Source: Marinobacter sp. THAF197a (GTDB lineage Bacteria > Pseudomonadota > Gammaproteobacteria > Pseudomonadales > Oleiphilaceae). Taken from it: 64,000 bases of DNA. Under the pieces are notes generated by a model. It was not told the DNA's origin and did not search any database. It saw only the letters and a program-made list of their open reading frames with translations. Location: positions 496,001-560,000 of the forward strand of contig NZ_CP045324.1 in NCBI RefSeq assembly GCF_009363275.1, written 5' to 3'. Positions 40,990 to 48,922 of this stretch are shown here, piece after piece. How positions within the stretch are numbered: the first letter of the stretch is position 1; each line of letters opens with the position of its first letter. The position numbers and the translations under genes are program-made.

Positions 40990-43953
40990 TCACGACCTTT
41001 CGTTCGGGGTGCTGTTGCCGGTATCGGTGTCTGGCTCGTAGGCGGGCAGGCGTAACCTTACACAGGTTCCCCGCTGGCGTTCGGTATCGGCCGGGCTTTC
41101 CACTTGTACGTTGCCATAGTGTTCTTCAACAATGCTGTACACCAGCGAAAGCCCAAGGCCCGTGCCTTTGTTCGGTGCTTTGGTGGTGTAAAACGGTTCA
41201 AAGATATGGTCCAGCTGGTCAGCGGGAATGCCGGTGCCTTCGTCAATCACTTCGATGATAGCGGAGTAGCCATCGCCCTTTCCACTGACCCGAATGGTGC
41301 CGCCGTCTGGCGAGGCATCACGGGCGTTGGCCAGCAGGTTGACGAAGACCTGCACCAGGCGTTGCTCATCCCCCAGTATCTGCAGGTTTGCCGGGCACTC
41401 ATTCATGTACCGGATGCCCATACCCTTGTCACTCAGCGACAACAGGTTGATGGATTCTTCCACGCAGCGGTGGATACTGACCGGCTCATAGCGGTTGGCA
41501 TGGGCGTGGTTGCCCGTTCGGGCAAAGTTCATCAGTGACTGCAGAATGGCGGAGATGCGTCGGGTTTGCTGCTGTATCTGGTCTGCGGTTTCCAGGATGG
41601 ACGGGTCGTCGGTTTCCAGTTTCAGGTTCTGGGCCAACGACGAAATACCGGTGACCGGGTTGCCAATCTCGTGGGCAACACCTGCGGCCAGTCGGCCCAC
41701 GGAGGCCAGCCGTTCACTGTGCATCAGCTCGTCTTCCAGCAACCGGGTTTCGGTCTGGTCTTCCACCAGAATGATAGAGCCACCCTCTGGATGGTCTGGC
41801 CCGCTCAGGGCGGCCTTATGAAGGTTCAGCCAGTGGGGCTTGCCGCGCAGGTCCAGCCGGTGTTTGTAACGGTGCAGGTCGTCGCCCCGGTTGAAGTCGT
41901 CCAGCAGGGTATGCCAGTGCTCCGGCAGAGCCATGAGTTTGGCGCCGACCACCTCGTCGGCAGAAATGCCGGTGAGCGATTCGATGGCGTGGTTCCACAT
42001 CAGGATTTCGCCATCCTCACCGACAGAGCAGGCGGGTATCGGCAGGTTCTGCAGGGTCTGCCGGTAGTGGCGCCGCAAGTTGTCGAGCTCCCCCGCCAGG
42101 CCGGTGAGCTGGTTCTGGTAGTCGCCCAGCGCCCGTTCCACGTAGCGGATGTCCTGGCCGGTGCCGCCGTGGGTCAGGGGTTTGAAGCCCAGATGGCGTT
42201 TGACAATATCCCGGGCCACGGCAGGGCCCAGCAAGCCCGACAGGTTGATTTCAACCTGATCCCGCAGGCGCCTGAGCTGGTAGGGGCGAAACTCCACGTT
42301 GGGCAGCTTTAATTGCCCCAGTGCGCGCTCCACTTCCCGCCGGGCCACGGTCGGGCCCAGCGGGTCGGTCAGGTGTTGAACGAAGTCGTTGGAAGATGTT
42401 GCCAGCAGTTCCCTACGCTGTGGGCGAGACAGCGCACCCAGGGAGCAGGCCTGTGCCGCGCTGGTTTCTTCCGGAGACGCGGGGCTCAGGATGGAGACCA
42501 GTGCAAACACCGAAATGTTGGCCGTCAGGCTGATGAACGTGAACAGATGCCAGTTGTCATAACCCGGAGTGACCGGAAGGTCCAGCCAGGACAGCAGGTC
42601 GGCGGCGTAGGAAAACGGCAGCACCAGGGTGGTCATCCAGATGGCCAGGCCGGTCAGCAGTCCGGCGATCAGGCCGCGCCGGTTGCCCTCCGGCCAGTAG
42701 ATAACGCCGAGGGCGCCTGGTAGCAGCTGCAAGGTGCCGGAGAGCGAGATTGCTCCGAGGATGGACAGGTCCAGGTTCTGGCCAATGGTTTCGTGGAATA
42801 GCAGCGCCAGAAACAGGATAACGGCAATGAGCAGGCGTTTTACCCACTGCAGCCACTGATAGATGTCGCCCTGGTCTTTGGGGGTTTTCAGGGGCAGCAC
42901 AACATGGTTCAGAACCATACCCGACAGCGCCAGGGTGCTGACGATCATCAGTCCGCTGGCGGCGGAAAGCCCTGCGATATACATCAACAGTGTTAGCGCT
43001 GGGCTCTCCAGTGCCTGGGCCACCCCGATACTGAAAAACGCCTGGGGCACAACAACACCCAGGGCCTGACCGGCCCAGACAATCAGGGGCACAGGCAGGC
43101 CAAGCAGCAGCAGATACAGGGGCAGGCCCCAGCTGGCTTTCGCCAGGGCTCTTGGCGATGGGTTCTCGCTGAAGGTCATATGGTACATGTGCGGCAGGAC
43201 CAGCGCGGCGGCAAACGACATCAGCAGCAGGGCCCGCCAGCTGCCGTCATTGATCGCCATGGTCATGGTTGCCTCGGGGTGTGAGGCCTGGGCCAACCAT
43301 TCTTCAAGCCCGTCGGTGCCGCCGAACACACCGAATAACACCACACCACCCAGCACCAGCAGGGCAACCACCTTGACCAGGGAGTCAAAGGCGATGGCCA
43401 GCACCAGCCCCTGATGGTTGCCAGAGCTCTGGTGCCGGCGTGCGCCAAAGAGCATGGTGAACAGCACGACGATCAGGCTGAACATCACACTGATGGCTTT
43501 GGGTGAGGTGTCAGGCGCGAGCAGGGACGCCGATACCGCAACAGCCTGAATCTGCATGCTCAGCAGCGCCAGAATGGCGGCGGCTGAGCAGAGTGTCACC
43601 AGGGTGCCGGCCCACTGGCTGCGATAACGATAGGCAAACAGGTCAGCCAGGGACGTCAGTTGATAAGCGCGGCCGATGCGCAAGATCGGGTTCAGCAACA
43701 CCGGTGCCAGCAGAAAGGCCCCGGAGATACCCAGATAGTAAGCCAGAAAGCCGTAACCGGATTCCGCGGCCATGCCGATGGCGCCGTAGACTGCCCAGAT
43801 GCCGGCGTAGACGCCAAGGCTGAGGGTATAAACTAGAGGATGTCGTACCCACTGGCGCAGCAGAGTGCCCCGCTCGGTACTCCAGGCAATGCCGAACAAC
43901 AGAATCAGGTACAGGAGGCTGGCCAGTAGCAGGCCGCTGGCGCTAAAACTCAT
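40990..43953 (-). CDS. cbrA: sensor histidine kinase CbrA with SLC5-type transporter domain
   Basis: 987 residues from ATG 43953 (MSFSASGLLLASLLYL), which matches the start of Pseudomonas CbrA. The first 500 residues form a sodium/solute-symporter-like domain with about 13 helices (GYGFLAYYLGISGAFLLAPVLL, TSLADLFAYRYRSQWAG). A linker follows, then a PAS domain (about 655-720, IPACSVGEDGEILMWNHAIESLTG) and the kinase: VAHEIGNPVTGISSLAQNL holds the phosphoacceptor His, and NLLANARDASPDGG and GTGLGLSLVYSI bind ATP. CbrA takes up histidine in P. putida and phosphorylates CbrB. The start lies inside the end of cbrX. Confidence 0.95.
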   Translation of the reverse strand: MSFSASGLLLASLLYLILLFGIAWSTERGTLLRQWVRHPLVYTLSLGVYAGIWAVYGAIGMAAESGYGFLAYYLGISGAFLLAPVLLNPILRIGRAYQLTSLADLFAYRYRSQWAGTLVTLCSAAAILALLSMQIQAVAVSASLLAPDTSPKAISVMFSLIVVLFTMLFGARRHQSSGNHQGLVLAIAFDSLVKVVALLVLGGVVLFGVFGGTDGLEEWLAQASHPEATMTMAINDGSWRALLLMSFAAALVLPHMYHMTFSENPSPRALAKASWGLPLYLLLLGLPVPLIVWAGQALGVVVPQAFFSIGVAQALESPALTLLMYIAGLSAASGLMIVSTLALSGMVLNHVVLPLKTPKDQGDIYQWLQWVKRLLIAVILFLALLFHETIGQNLDLSILGAISLSGTLQLLPGALGVIYWPEGNRRGLIAGLLTGLAIWMTTLVLPFSYAADLLSWLDLPVTPGYDNWHLFTFISLTANISVFALVSILSPASPEETSAAQACSLGALSRPQRRELLATSSNDFVQHLTDPLGPTVARREVERALGQLKLPNVEFRPYQLRRLRDQVEINLSGLLGPAVARDIVKRHLGFKPLTHGGTGQDIRYVERALGDYQNQLTGLAGELDNLRRHYRQTLQNLPIPACSVGEDGEILMWNHAIESLTGISADEVVGAKLMALPEHWHTLLDDFNRGDDLHRYKHRLDLRGKPHWLNLHKAALSGPDHPEGGSIILVEDQTETRLLEDELMHSERLASVGRLAAGVAHEIGNPVTGISSLAQNLKLETDDPSILETADQIQQQTRRISAILQSLMNFARTGNHAHANRYEPVSIHRCVEESINLLSLSDKGMGIRYMNECPANLQILGDEQRLVQVFVNLLANARDASPDGGTIRVSGKGDGYSAIIEVIDEGTGIPADQLDHIFEPFYTTKAPNKGTGLGLSLVYSIVEEHYGNVQVESPADTERQRGTCVRLRLPAYEPDTDTGNSTPNERS

Positions 43954-44119
43954 TTGGGTCTCGCCGCCATTCGAGCCAGAAGCCGATGGCAATCAGGCCT
44001 CCCCAGATCACGTAGGGGCTGTACCAGGCGTTATCTGGTGAGGTCCACCAGTCCAGAATGTTGGGAGAAAAAATATAAATGGCCAGTACCAGCAAAAAGA
44101 CCAGGCGGTAGATATACAT
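43943..44119 (-). CDS. cbrX: small membrane protein CbrX
   Basis: 58 residues: MYIYRLVFLLVLAIYIFSPN, DWWTSPDNAWYSPYVIWGGL and IAIGFWLEWRRDPNEF. Two hydrophobic helices are joined by a tryptophan-rich loop and followed by a basic-acidic tail. ATG 44119 lies 4 bp past the gluQ stop, and the TAG at 43945-43943 overlaps the first codons of cbrA by 11 bp, so cbrA translation is probably coupled to it. A small gene at this exact place, cbrX, is known in Pseudomonas. It is below usual gene-calling length. The function is unsettled; modulation of CbrA in the inner membrane is an inference. Confidence 0.85.
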   Translation of the reverse strand: MYIYRLVFLLVLAIYIFSPNILDWWTSPDNAWYSPYVIWGGLIAIGFWLEWRRDPNEF

Positions 44120-44123
44120 CGGC

Positions 44124-45041
44124 TCAGTGGTCCGGACGCAAGTGTGTGTCTGGGTTTATACCATGGGCCTGCCGAGATGTCAGGGGGATAGCGTGCCGGC
44201 GCCAGTTTTCCCGGCCCCAGGCCAGCACATCGTCCACCGTTGCGTTCAGAAGCGCGGACGGCGGCTGTTGGCCCAAGGCTGCCAGTGCGTTGACCAGGTT
44301 GGCTGCGGGCTGTTGGTCATCCAGCGCCGGAGCATGGGTCTGTTTGCTCAGCTTCTGGCCCTGATCGTTCACGATGACGGGAATATGCAGCCACTGCGGT
44401 GGCTGGGCGCCAAGAGCACGGAAAATCTGTTGCTGCTGCGCTGTCATGTCCAGTAAGTCGGAGCCCCGCACCACGTGGCTGATGTTCTGGTCGATATCGT
44501 CCACCACCACCGCCAGTTGGTAGGCATAGAAGCCCTCCTTACGCAGTAGCACCGGGTCGTCCAGTTCTGCCGCTACTTTCTGTTGCTGATCGCCCAGCAG
44601 CAGGTCCTGCCAGTGGCTGAGTTCGTCGGTCAGGGCAAATCGAATAGCGTAGGGGGTATCTCCAGGTGCTGGATGGCCATCTCGGCAGTGGTCCGGATGA
44701 TAACCGCCGTGCTTTTGGAGCAGTTTTCGGGAGCACCGGCAACGATAGGCTTGATGCCGCGCCAGAAGCTGGCCAATGGCAGCCTGGTAGGCGTCGTGGC
44801 GCCGGGATTGAAATCGTACCGGTTCGTCGGGAAACAGCCCGTGGCAATCCAGGGAATGGAGAATCTGGCCGGTGGCCTCGGGGGGCTCCCGTAGCGGGTC
44901 CAGGTCTTCGATACGAACCAGCCAGTCGCCACCGGCGGTGCGGGCTTCCAGCCAACTGGCCAGGGCGGTTACAAGGGAGCCGAAATGCAGCGGTCCTGTC
45001 GGGGAAGGGGCAAAACGCCCACGGTACCGTGGTTGCTCCAT
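44124..45041 (-). CDS. gluQ: glutamyl-Q tRNA(Asp) synthetase
   Basis: 305 residues. RFAPSPTGPLHFGSLVTAL is the HIGH-class motif, LVRIEDLDPLREPP follows, and the zinc site is CRCS...GYHPDHC. SKQTHAP stands where KMSKS occurs. The C-terminal anticodon-binding domain of GluRS is missing, as in all GluQ-RS, which attaches Glu to queuosine 34 of tRNA-Asp. It lies between dksA (47 bp upstream) and cbrX (4 bp downstream). Confidence 0.95.
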   Translation of the reverse strand: MEQPRYRGRFAPSPTGPLHFGSLVTALASWLEARTAGGDWLVRIEDLDPLREPPEATGQILHSLDCHGLFPDEPVRFQSRRHDAYQAAIGQLLARHQAYRCRCSRKLLQKHGGYHPDHCRDGHPAPGDTPYAIRFALTDELSHWQDLLLGDQQQKVAAELDDPVLLRKEGFYAYQLAVVVDDIDQNISHVVRGSDLLDMTAQQQQIFRALGAQPPQWLHIPVIVNDQGQKLSKQTHAPALDDQQPAANLVNALAALGQQPPSALLNATVDDVLAWGRENWRRHAIPLTSRQAHGINPDTHLRPDH

Positions 45042-45088
45042 AGAGACTCAGTAAGCCGGCTGCTTATGCGGCCGGCTATCGGTAGGGC

Positions 45089-45529
45089 TCAGATGCCAGT
45101 CTGGCGCTCGCGGATTTCTGCCAGGGTTTTGCAGTCGATGCACAGTGTGGCCGTCGGGCGAGCTTCAAGGCGACGAATGCCGATCTCCACGCCGCACTGA
45201 TCGCAGAAGCCATAGTCGTCCTTGTCGATGCGGTCGATGGTCTGGTCGATCTTTTTGATCAGCTTGCGCTCGCGATCCCGGGTGCGCAGCTCCAGGCTGA
45301 ATTCTTCTTCCTGGGTTGCACGGTCACTGGGATCCGCGTAATTTGCGGCGTCTTCCTGCATGTGGTGCATGGTGCGGTCCACTTCTTCCATCAACTCCTG
45401 TTTCCATTGCAGGAGCAGATTTTTGAAGTGCTGCAGCATATCAGCACTCATGTAGTCTTCACCCTTTTTCATTTCATAAGGGGTGAAATTGGTAAAACGT
45501 TCGCGTGGTTGTTCTGCAGTGTTTGCCAT
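45089..45529 (-). CDS. dksA: RNA polymerase-binding transcription factor DksA
   Basis: 146 residues. A long coiled coil (MLQHFKNLLLQWKQELMEEVDRTMHHM...) with the tip motif DPSDRATQEEE, then a C4 zinc finger (CDQCGVEI...CIDCKT). It works with ppGpp on RNA polymerase secondary channel. AGAGG lies nine bases before ATG 45529; the reading frame continues far upstream without a start signal, across sfsA on the other strand. A 7-bp hairpin AGCCGGC/GCCGGCT follows the stop before gluQ, without a T-run. Confidence 0.96.
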   Translation of the reverse strand: MANTAEQPRERFTNFTPYEMKKGEDYMSADMLQHFKNLLLQWKQELMEEVDRTMHHMQEDAANYADPSDRATQEEEFSLELRTRDRERKLIKKIDQTIDRIDKDDYGFCDQCGVEIGIRRLEARPTATLCIDCKTLAEIRERQTGI

Positions 45530-45706
45530 TGAACCCGGCCTCTTGTTTGTACTTCTACAAGAACGCTTTGCTTCCGCCGCGCCAGCACGGTTGCTGCGCG
45601 GTTTAACCCTGGATAAAGCATTCGTCCTGAAACGGGAATTTGCGGAAAATAGCAGATTAGTCTCAGGGTGGCCAGCCTTGTGACAACGACTTTTTGCGGA
45701 GAGCAC

Positions 45707-46438
45707 ATGAAGTTTGCTGAACCTTTGGTGGAAGGGCGCCTGATTCGACGCTACAAACGCTTCCTTGCCGATGTACGTCTGCCCGATGGCGAAGAGGTTA
45801 CGGCCCATTGCCCGAACACCGGGTCTATGCTCGGTTGCCAGCCGGATAATGCCCGGGTCTGGCTGAGCCGGAGTGATAATCCCAAGCGGAAACTGAAGTT
45901 CACCTGGGAGTTGGTAGAAACGGCCCCGGCTGTGTTCGCCTGCGTCAACACCGCCCGTCCCAACGCCCAGGCACGAGAGGCCATTGAAGCCGGGCGGGTA
46001 CCGGAGCTGGCCGGTTACACAGAGTGCCGGGCAGAAGTGCGATACGGTGATGAGAAAAGCCGGATAGATTTGTTGTTGTCGGGCCATCCGGCGCGGCCAG
46101 ACGCCTGGGTTGAGGTAAAGAATGTCACTTTGGCGGAAGGTTCGCACGGCTATTTCCCGGATGCGGTGACCGAACGGGGCCAGAAGCACCTGCGGGAACT
46201 GATGGTGCAGGTTGCAAAAGGCGACCGGGCGGTACTCTTTTTTGTGGTTAACCACACAGGAATCGACAGGGTGCGCCCGGCGGATCATATTGATGCCCGC
46301 TATGGCGAGTTGTTACGCCAGGCGAAGGCCGCCGGGGTCGAGGTGCTGGCTTATCGCGCCGCGCTGTCGGGGCCGGATGGCAACCCGGGAGGCAGGCTGG
46401 ACCTGACCGAAGCGGTGCCGGTCAGTCTTCAAGCCTGA
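45707..46438 (+). CDS. sfsA: sugar fermentation stimulation protein SfsA
   Basis: 243 residues. VEGRLIRRYKRFLADVRLPDGEEVTAHCPNTGSMLGC, RVDLLLSGH-like RIDLLLSGH, WVEVKNVTLAEG and FPDAVTERGQKHL are the conserved SfsA segments; these include the nuclease-like D...E-x-K arrangement. The role is unclear; it is thought to be a DNA-binding or nuclease-type protein. GGAGAG lies five bases before ATG 45707. Divergent from dksA, with a 177-bp shared region, and overlapping the Rieske gene by 17 bp at the 3' end. Confidence 0.93.
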   Translation: MKFAEPLVEGRLIRRYKRFLADVRLPDGEEVTAHCPNTGSMLGCQPDNARVWLSRSDNPKRKLKFTWELVETAPAVFACVNTARPNAQAREAIEAGRVPELAGYTECRAEVRYGDEKSRIDLLLSGHPARPDAWVEVKNVTLAEGSHGYFPDAVTERGQKHLRELMVQVAKGDRAVLFFVVNHTGIDRVRPADHIDARYGELLRQAKAAGVEVLAYRAALSGPDGNPGGRLDLTEAVPVSLQA

Positions 46439-46793
46439 TTTCGATCTGGTCACCGTTCTGGCGTACATCCAGGGCAGTCAGGGCATCGCCCTGGCAGGGC
46501 CCGGCAATGCATTCGCCGGTGCCGGGCTTGAACAGCGCGCCGTGGGTCGAGCACTGGATAAACAGGTTGTCGGCGTCCATGAACTTGCCCGGCATCCAGT
46601 TCAGTTCGATGCCCAGGTGCGGGCAGAGGTTCAGGTAGGCTTTCGGCTCGCTACCATCCAGAAACACAAAACCGGTCAGGGGCATGCCTTCCGGTTCACG
46701 GGCTTTCTGTTTCAGCCGGAACTCCAAAAACGCGCCCGGCACCAGGTCGCTGACCGGGCAAACGGTCTGCCAGGGATTGCTCTGTTCCGTCAT
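46422..46793 (-). CDS. Rieske [2Fe-2S] domain protein
   Basis: 123 residues consisting of one Rieske domain. The cluster ligands are C57-x-H59 (CPHLG) and C81-xx-H84 (CSTHG), followed by GECIAGPCQGDAL. No transmembrane segment. It resembles NirD/ferredoxin-type small Rieske proteins that transfer electrons to an oxygenase or reductase, but no partner is adjacent. Coupled by an ATGA overlap to the pentapeptide protein upstream. Confidence 0.9.
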   Translation of the reverse strand: MTEQSNPWQTVCPVSDLVPGAFLEFRLKQKAREPEGMPLTGFVFLDGSEPKAYLNLCPHLGIELNWMPGKFMDADNLFIQCSTHGALFKPGTGECIAGPCQGDALTALDVRQNGDQIEIRLED

Positions 46794-47158
46794 TTCGGCA
46801 GCAGGGCGTAACGCATTCGGGTGCCGTGGTTCAGCGACATCACGATTTCATCGGCCTCCAGGCGATGGGGGAAATAGCAGCCGGAGATCTTGGCGCTGGC
46901 AATGCTGGCGCCCTCCATCCGGGATTTGGAAAAGTCGATGCCGCGCAGGTCGGCGCCCCGGAAATAGGCGTGGCGTAAATCCAGTCCTTTGGCGTCCAGG
47001 CCCCTCAAATCCAGCCCCCGGAAGTCGCCATGAGCAAAACTGGGCAGTTCGCTCAGCTTTGCTTTTTCGGCATTGAATGCCTTGATGTCTTCGCTGCGCA
47101 GTATTTCATACAGCGGATGATCAATGTGATGCAGTTCGTGTTCCTGAATTTCGTCCAT
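46790..47158 (-). CDS. pentapeptide-repeat protein
   Basis: 122 residues. Between 45 and 95 there are tandem A/D-L-x-x type pentapeptides: FRGLDLRGLDAKGLDLRHAYFRGADLRGIDFS. These fold as a right-handed quadrilateral helix. N- and C-terminal flanks have no assigned domain. First gene of a two-gene unit with the Rieske protein. The function is unknown; DNA-gyrase protection seen in longer relatives should not be assumed for about ten repeats. Confidence 0.8.
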   Translation of the reverse strand: MDEIQEHELHHIDHPLYEILRSEDIKAFNAEKAKLSELPSFAHGDFRGLDLRGLDAKGLDLRHAYFRGADLRGIDFSKSRMEGASIASAKISGCYFPHRLEADEIVMSLNHGTRMRYALLPK

Positions 47159-47202
47159 CTCGCACCTCGAATGGAATGACAGCCAAGCATTTCCGGATAA
47201 GT

Positions 47203-48789
47203 TTAGACGCTCTGGCGCGGAGGCAAGCCAAAGTGCTGCCGAATTCGGTCTGCGACCGCTTCAGCTACATGCTCCTGGTCGGTATGCAGGTGCACCGTGT
47301 GGGTTTTCTCCTCCACCGTCAGTGGCTCGAACCAGCTTTGCTGTGCATCCAGCAGTTCTTCGGTGGCTTCCGAGGCATCGCCTTTGCGTTTGCGCACCCA
47401 CTCCCGCCTAAGCTGTTCCGGGGCCTCGCAGTGCAGCAGGGCAAAGGGCACGCCCTGGGCCTCGGCCACCTTGGCAAAGAGCGTGCGTTCGCGTTCTTTC
47501 AGGCAGGCCGCATCCACAATGACGGAAAGCCCGGAGGCCAGCAGGTCCTGGGCCAGATTGGCGAGGTGCTGGTAAGTCTGTTCGGTGACTTCCGGGCTGT
47601 ACAGGTCCGTGCCAACGCCGGATTTGCTGTCGTCCAGCGGTCCAAGGCCGTACAACCGTTTGCGCTCAACATCTGAGCGCAGCCTGATCAGGTTCAGCTC
47701 GCCGGCCATGGCGGCACTGACGCAGGTTTTGCCGCTGGCTGAAAGCCCGGTGGTGGCCAACAGGTAATGGTTGGGGATCTCGCCGTAATCTTCCGCCAAC
47801 TGGGCGTAATCCCGGTATCGTTGCATCAGGCCGGCTCTTTCGTCCTCGCCCAGGCTTGGGTTAGCCATGGTGAACAGGGCGATTTTGGCCCGGACCATCG
47901 CCCGGTAAGCCTTGTAGAGCGGGAGCAGCGCCAAGGCTTCGAAATCGCCCCGGTATTCCAGATAGCTGTTCAGCACCAGGTTGGCCAGCAGCGGTTCCCG
48001 GCGGGATTCCAGGTCCATCAGCAGAAACGCCAGATCGTTGATGACATCAATCCAGCGGAACGGCTCATTGAATTCGATGCAGTCGAACACCGTAACCTGA
48101 TCGTTGAACACTGTAATATTGGCCAGGTGCAAGTCGCCATGGCATTCCCGCACCATGCCTTTTGCCCGCCGGCTGGCAATCAGCTCCCGGTGCCGCTCGA
48201 AGGTGGTTCGGGTCCAGTCTTCCAGATTGTCCAGCTGCAGCAGCAGGGCGTTGTCGTCCAGCATCGGGCGGATCTGGTCGAAATTCTCTTGCATGGCAGC
48301 GAACACCGCTTCCGGGGTACCCAGTGGCTTGTCTTCATCAACGGCGGGCAAGCTATCGTGGAACTGCGCTACCTGGCGGGCCAGGTTGGTGAGCATCTCC
48401 GGTGGCAGGTCACCGCGCTCCTGGCGCTTGTCGAACAGCTGGTCCTGGTCGAACTGGCGCATGCGGATGGCGTATTCGAAGGCTTCTCCCTCGCCGCCGA
48501 TAACAGGCTGCTCCGGTGTGCCGGTAATGGGCAAAACGTCCTGGTACAGTTCCGAGGCCAGGCGGCTGTTGAGCCGGAGTTCTTCCTCGCAGAAGCGCTT
48601 GCGGCGCGCCAGAGTGGAGAAGTCCAGAAAGCCGAAATCCATCGGTTTTTTGATCTTGTAGGCGTAGCTGCCGGTCAGTAACACCTGTGAAATATGGGTT
48701 TCAATGACCTGGAAGCCCTGTACCGGGTGGTCATACAGTGCCGGGTTTTGCAGTGCCTTGATCAGTGTTTCCGATGGGGTCTCGCTCAC
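47203..48789 (-). CDS. fused phosphotransferase-like and AAA/kinase-like protein
   Basis: 528 residues. The N-terminal 330 residues look like an aminoglycoside-phosphotransferase-type kinase (LTGSYAYKIKKPMDFGFLDFS, then REGHGDLH-like RECHGDLHLANI with the catalytic Asp and VFDCIEFN). The C-terminal 180 residues have a P-loop GLSASGKT, LRSDVERKRLYGL and a lid region, as in gluconate/polynucleotide kinases. Natural substrate unknown. GTG 48789 is chosen because AGGAG ends six bases upstream; ATG 48816 adds nine residues without an SD. Divergent from mrcB. Confidence 0.85.
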   Translation of the reverse strand: MSETPSETLIKALQNPALYDHPVQGFQVIETHISQVLLTGSYAYKIKKPMDFGFLDFSTLARRKRFCEEELRLNSRLASELYQDVLPITGTPEQPVIGGEGEAFEYAIRMRQFDQDQLFDKRQERGDLPPEMLTNLARQVAQFHDSLPAVDEDKPLGTPEAVFAAMQENFDQIRPMLDDNALLLQLDNLEDWTRTTFERHRELIASRRAKGMVRECHGDLHLANITVFNDQVTVFDCIEFNEPFRWIDVINDLAFLLMDLESRREPLLANLVLNSYLEYRGDFEALALLPLYKAYRAMVRAKIALFTMANPSLGEDERAGLMQRYRDYAQLAEDYGEIPNHYLLATTGLSASGKTCVSAAMAGELNLIRLRSDVERKRLYGLGPLDDSKSGVGTDLYSPEVTEQTYQHLANLAQDLLASGLSVIVDAACLKERERTLFAKVAEAQGVPFALLHCEAPEQLRREWVRKRKGDASEATEELLDAQQSWFEPLTVEEKTHTVHLHTDQEHVAEAVADRIRQHFGLPPRQSV

Positions 48790-48922
48790 GGTGTGCTCCT
48801 GGTTCCCTGAACTCATTGATTTTTATCGCTCTGTTCTGATTGGCCTACTATAACGGGCGGATTACAGAAATAACACACAACAGACCTGCCGAAGGGGTCG
48901 CCCGCTTCGTTATAATCCGGCC

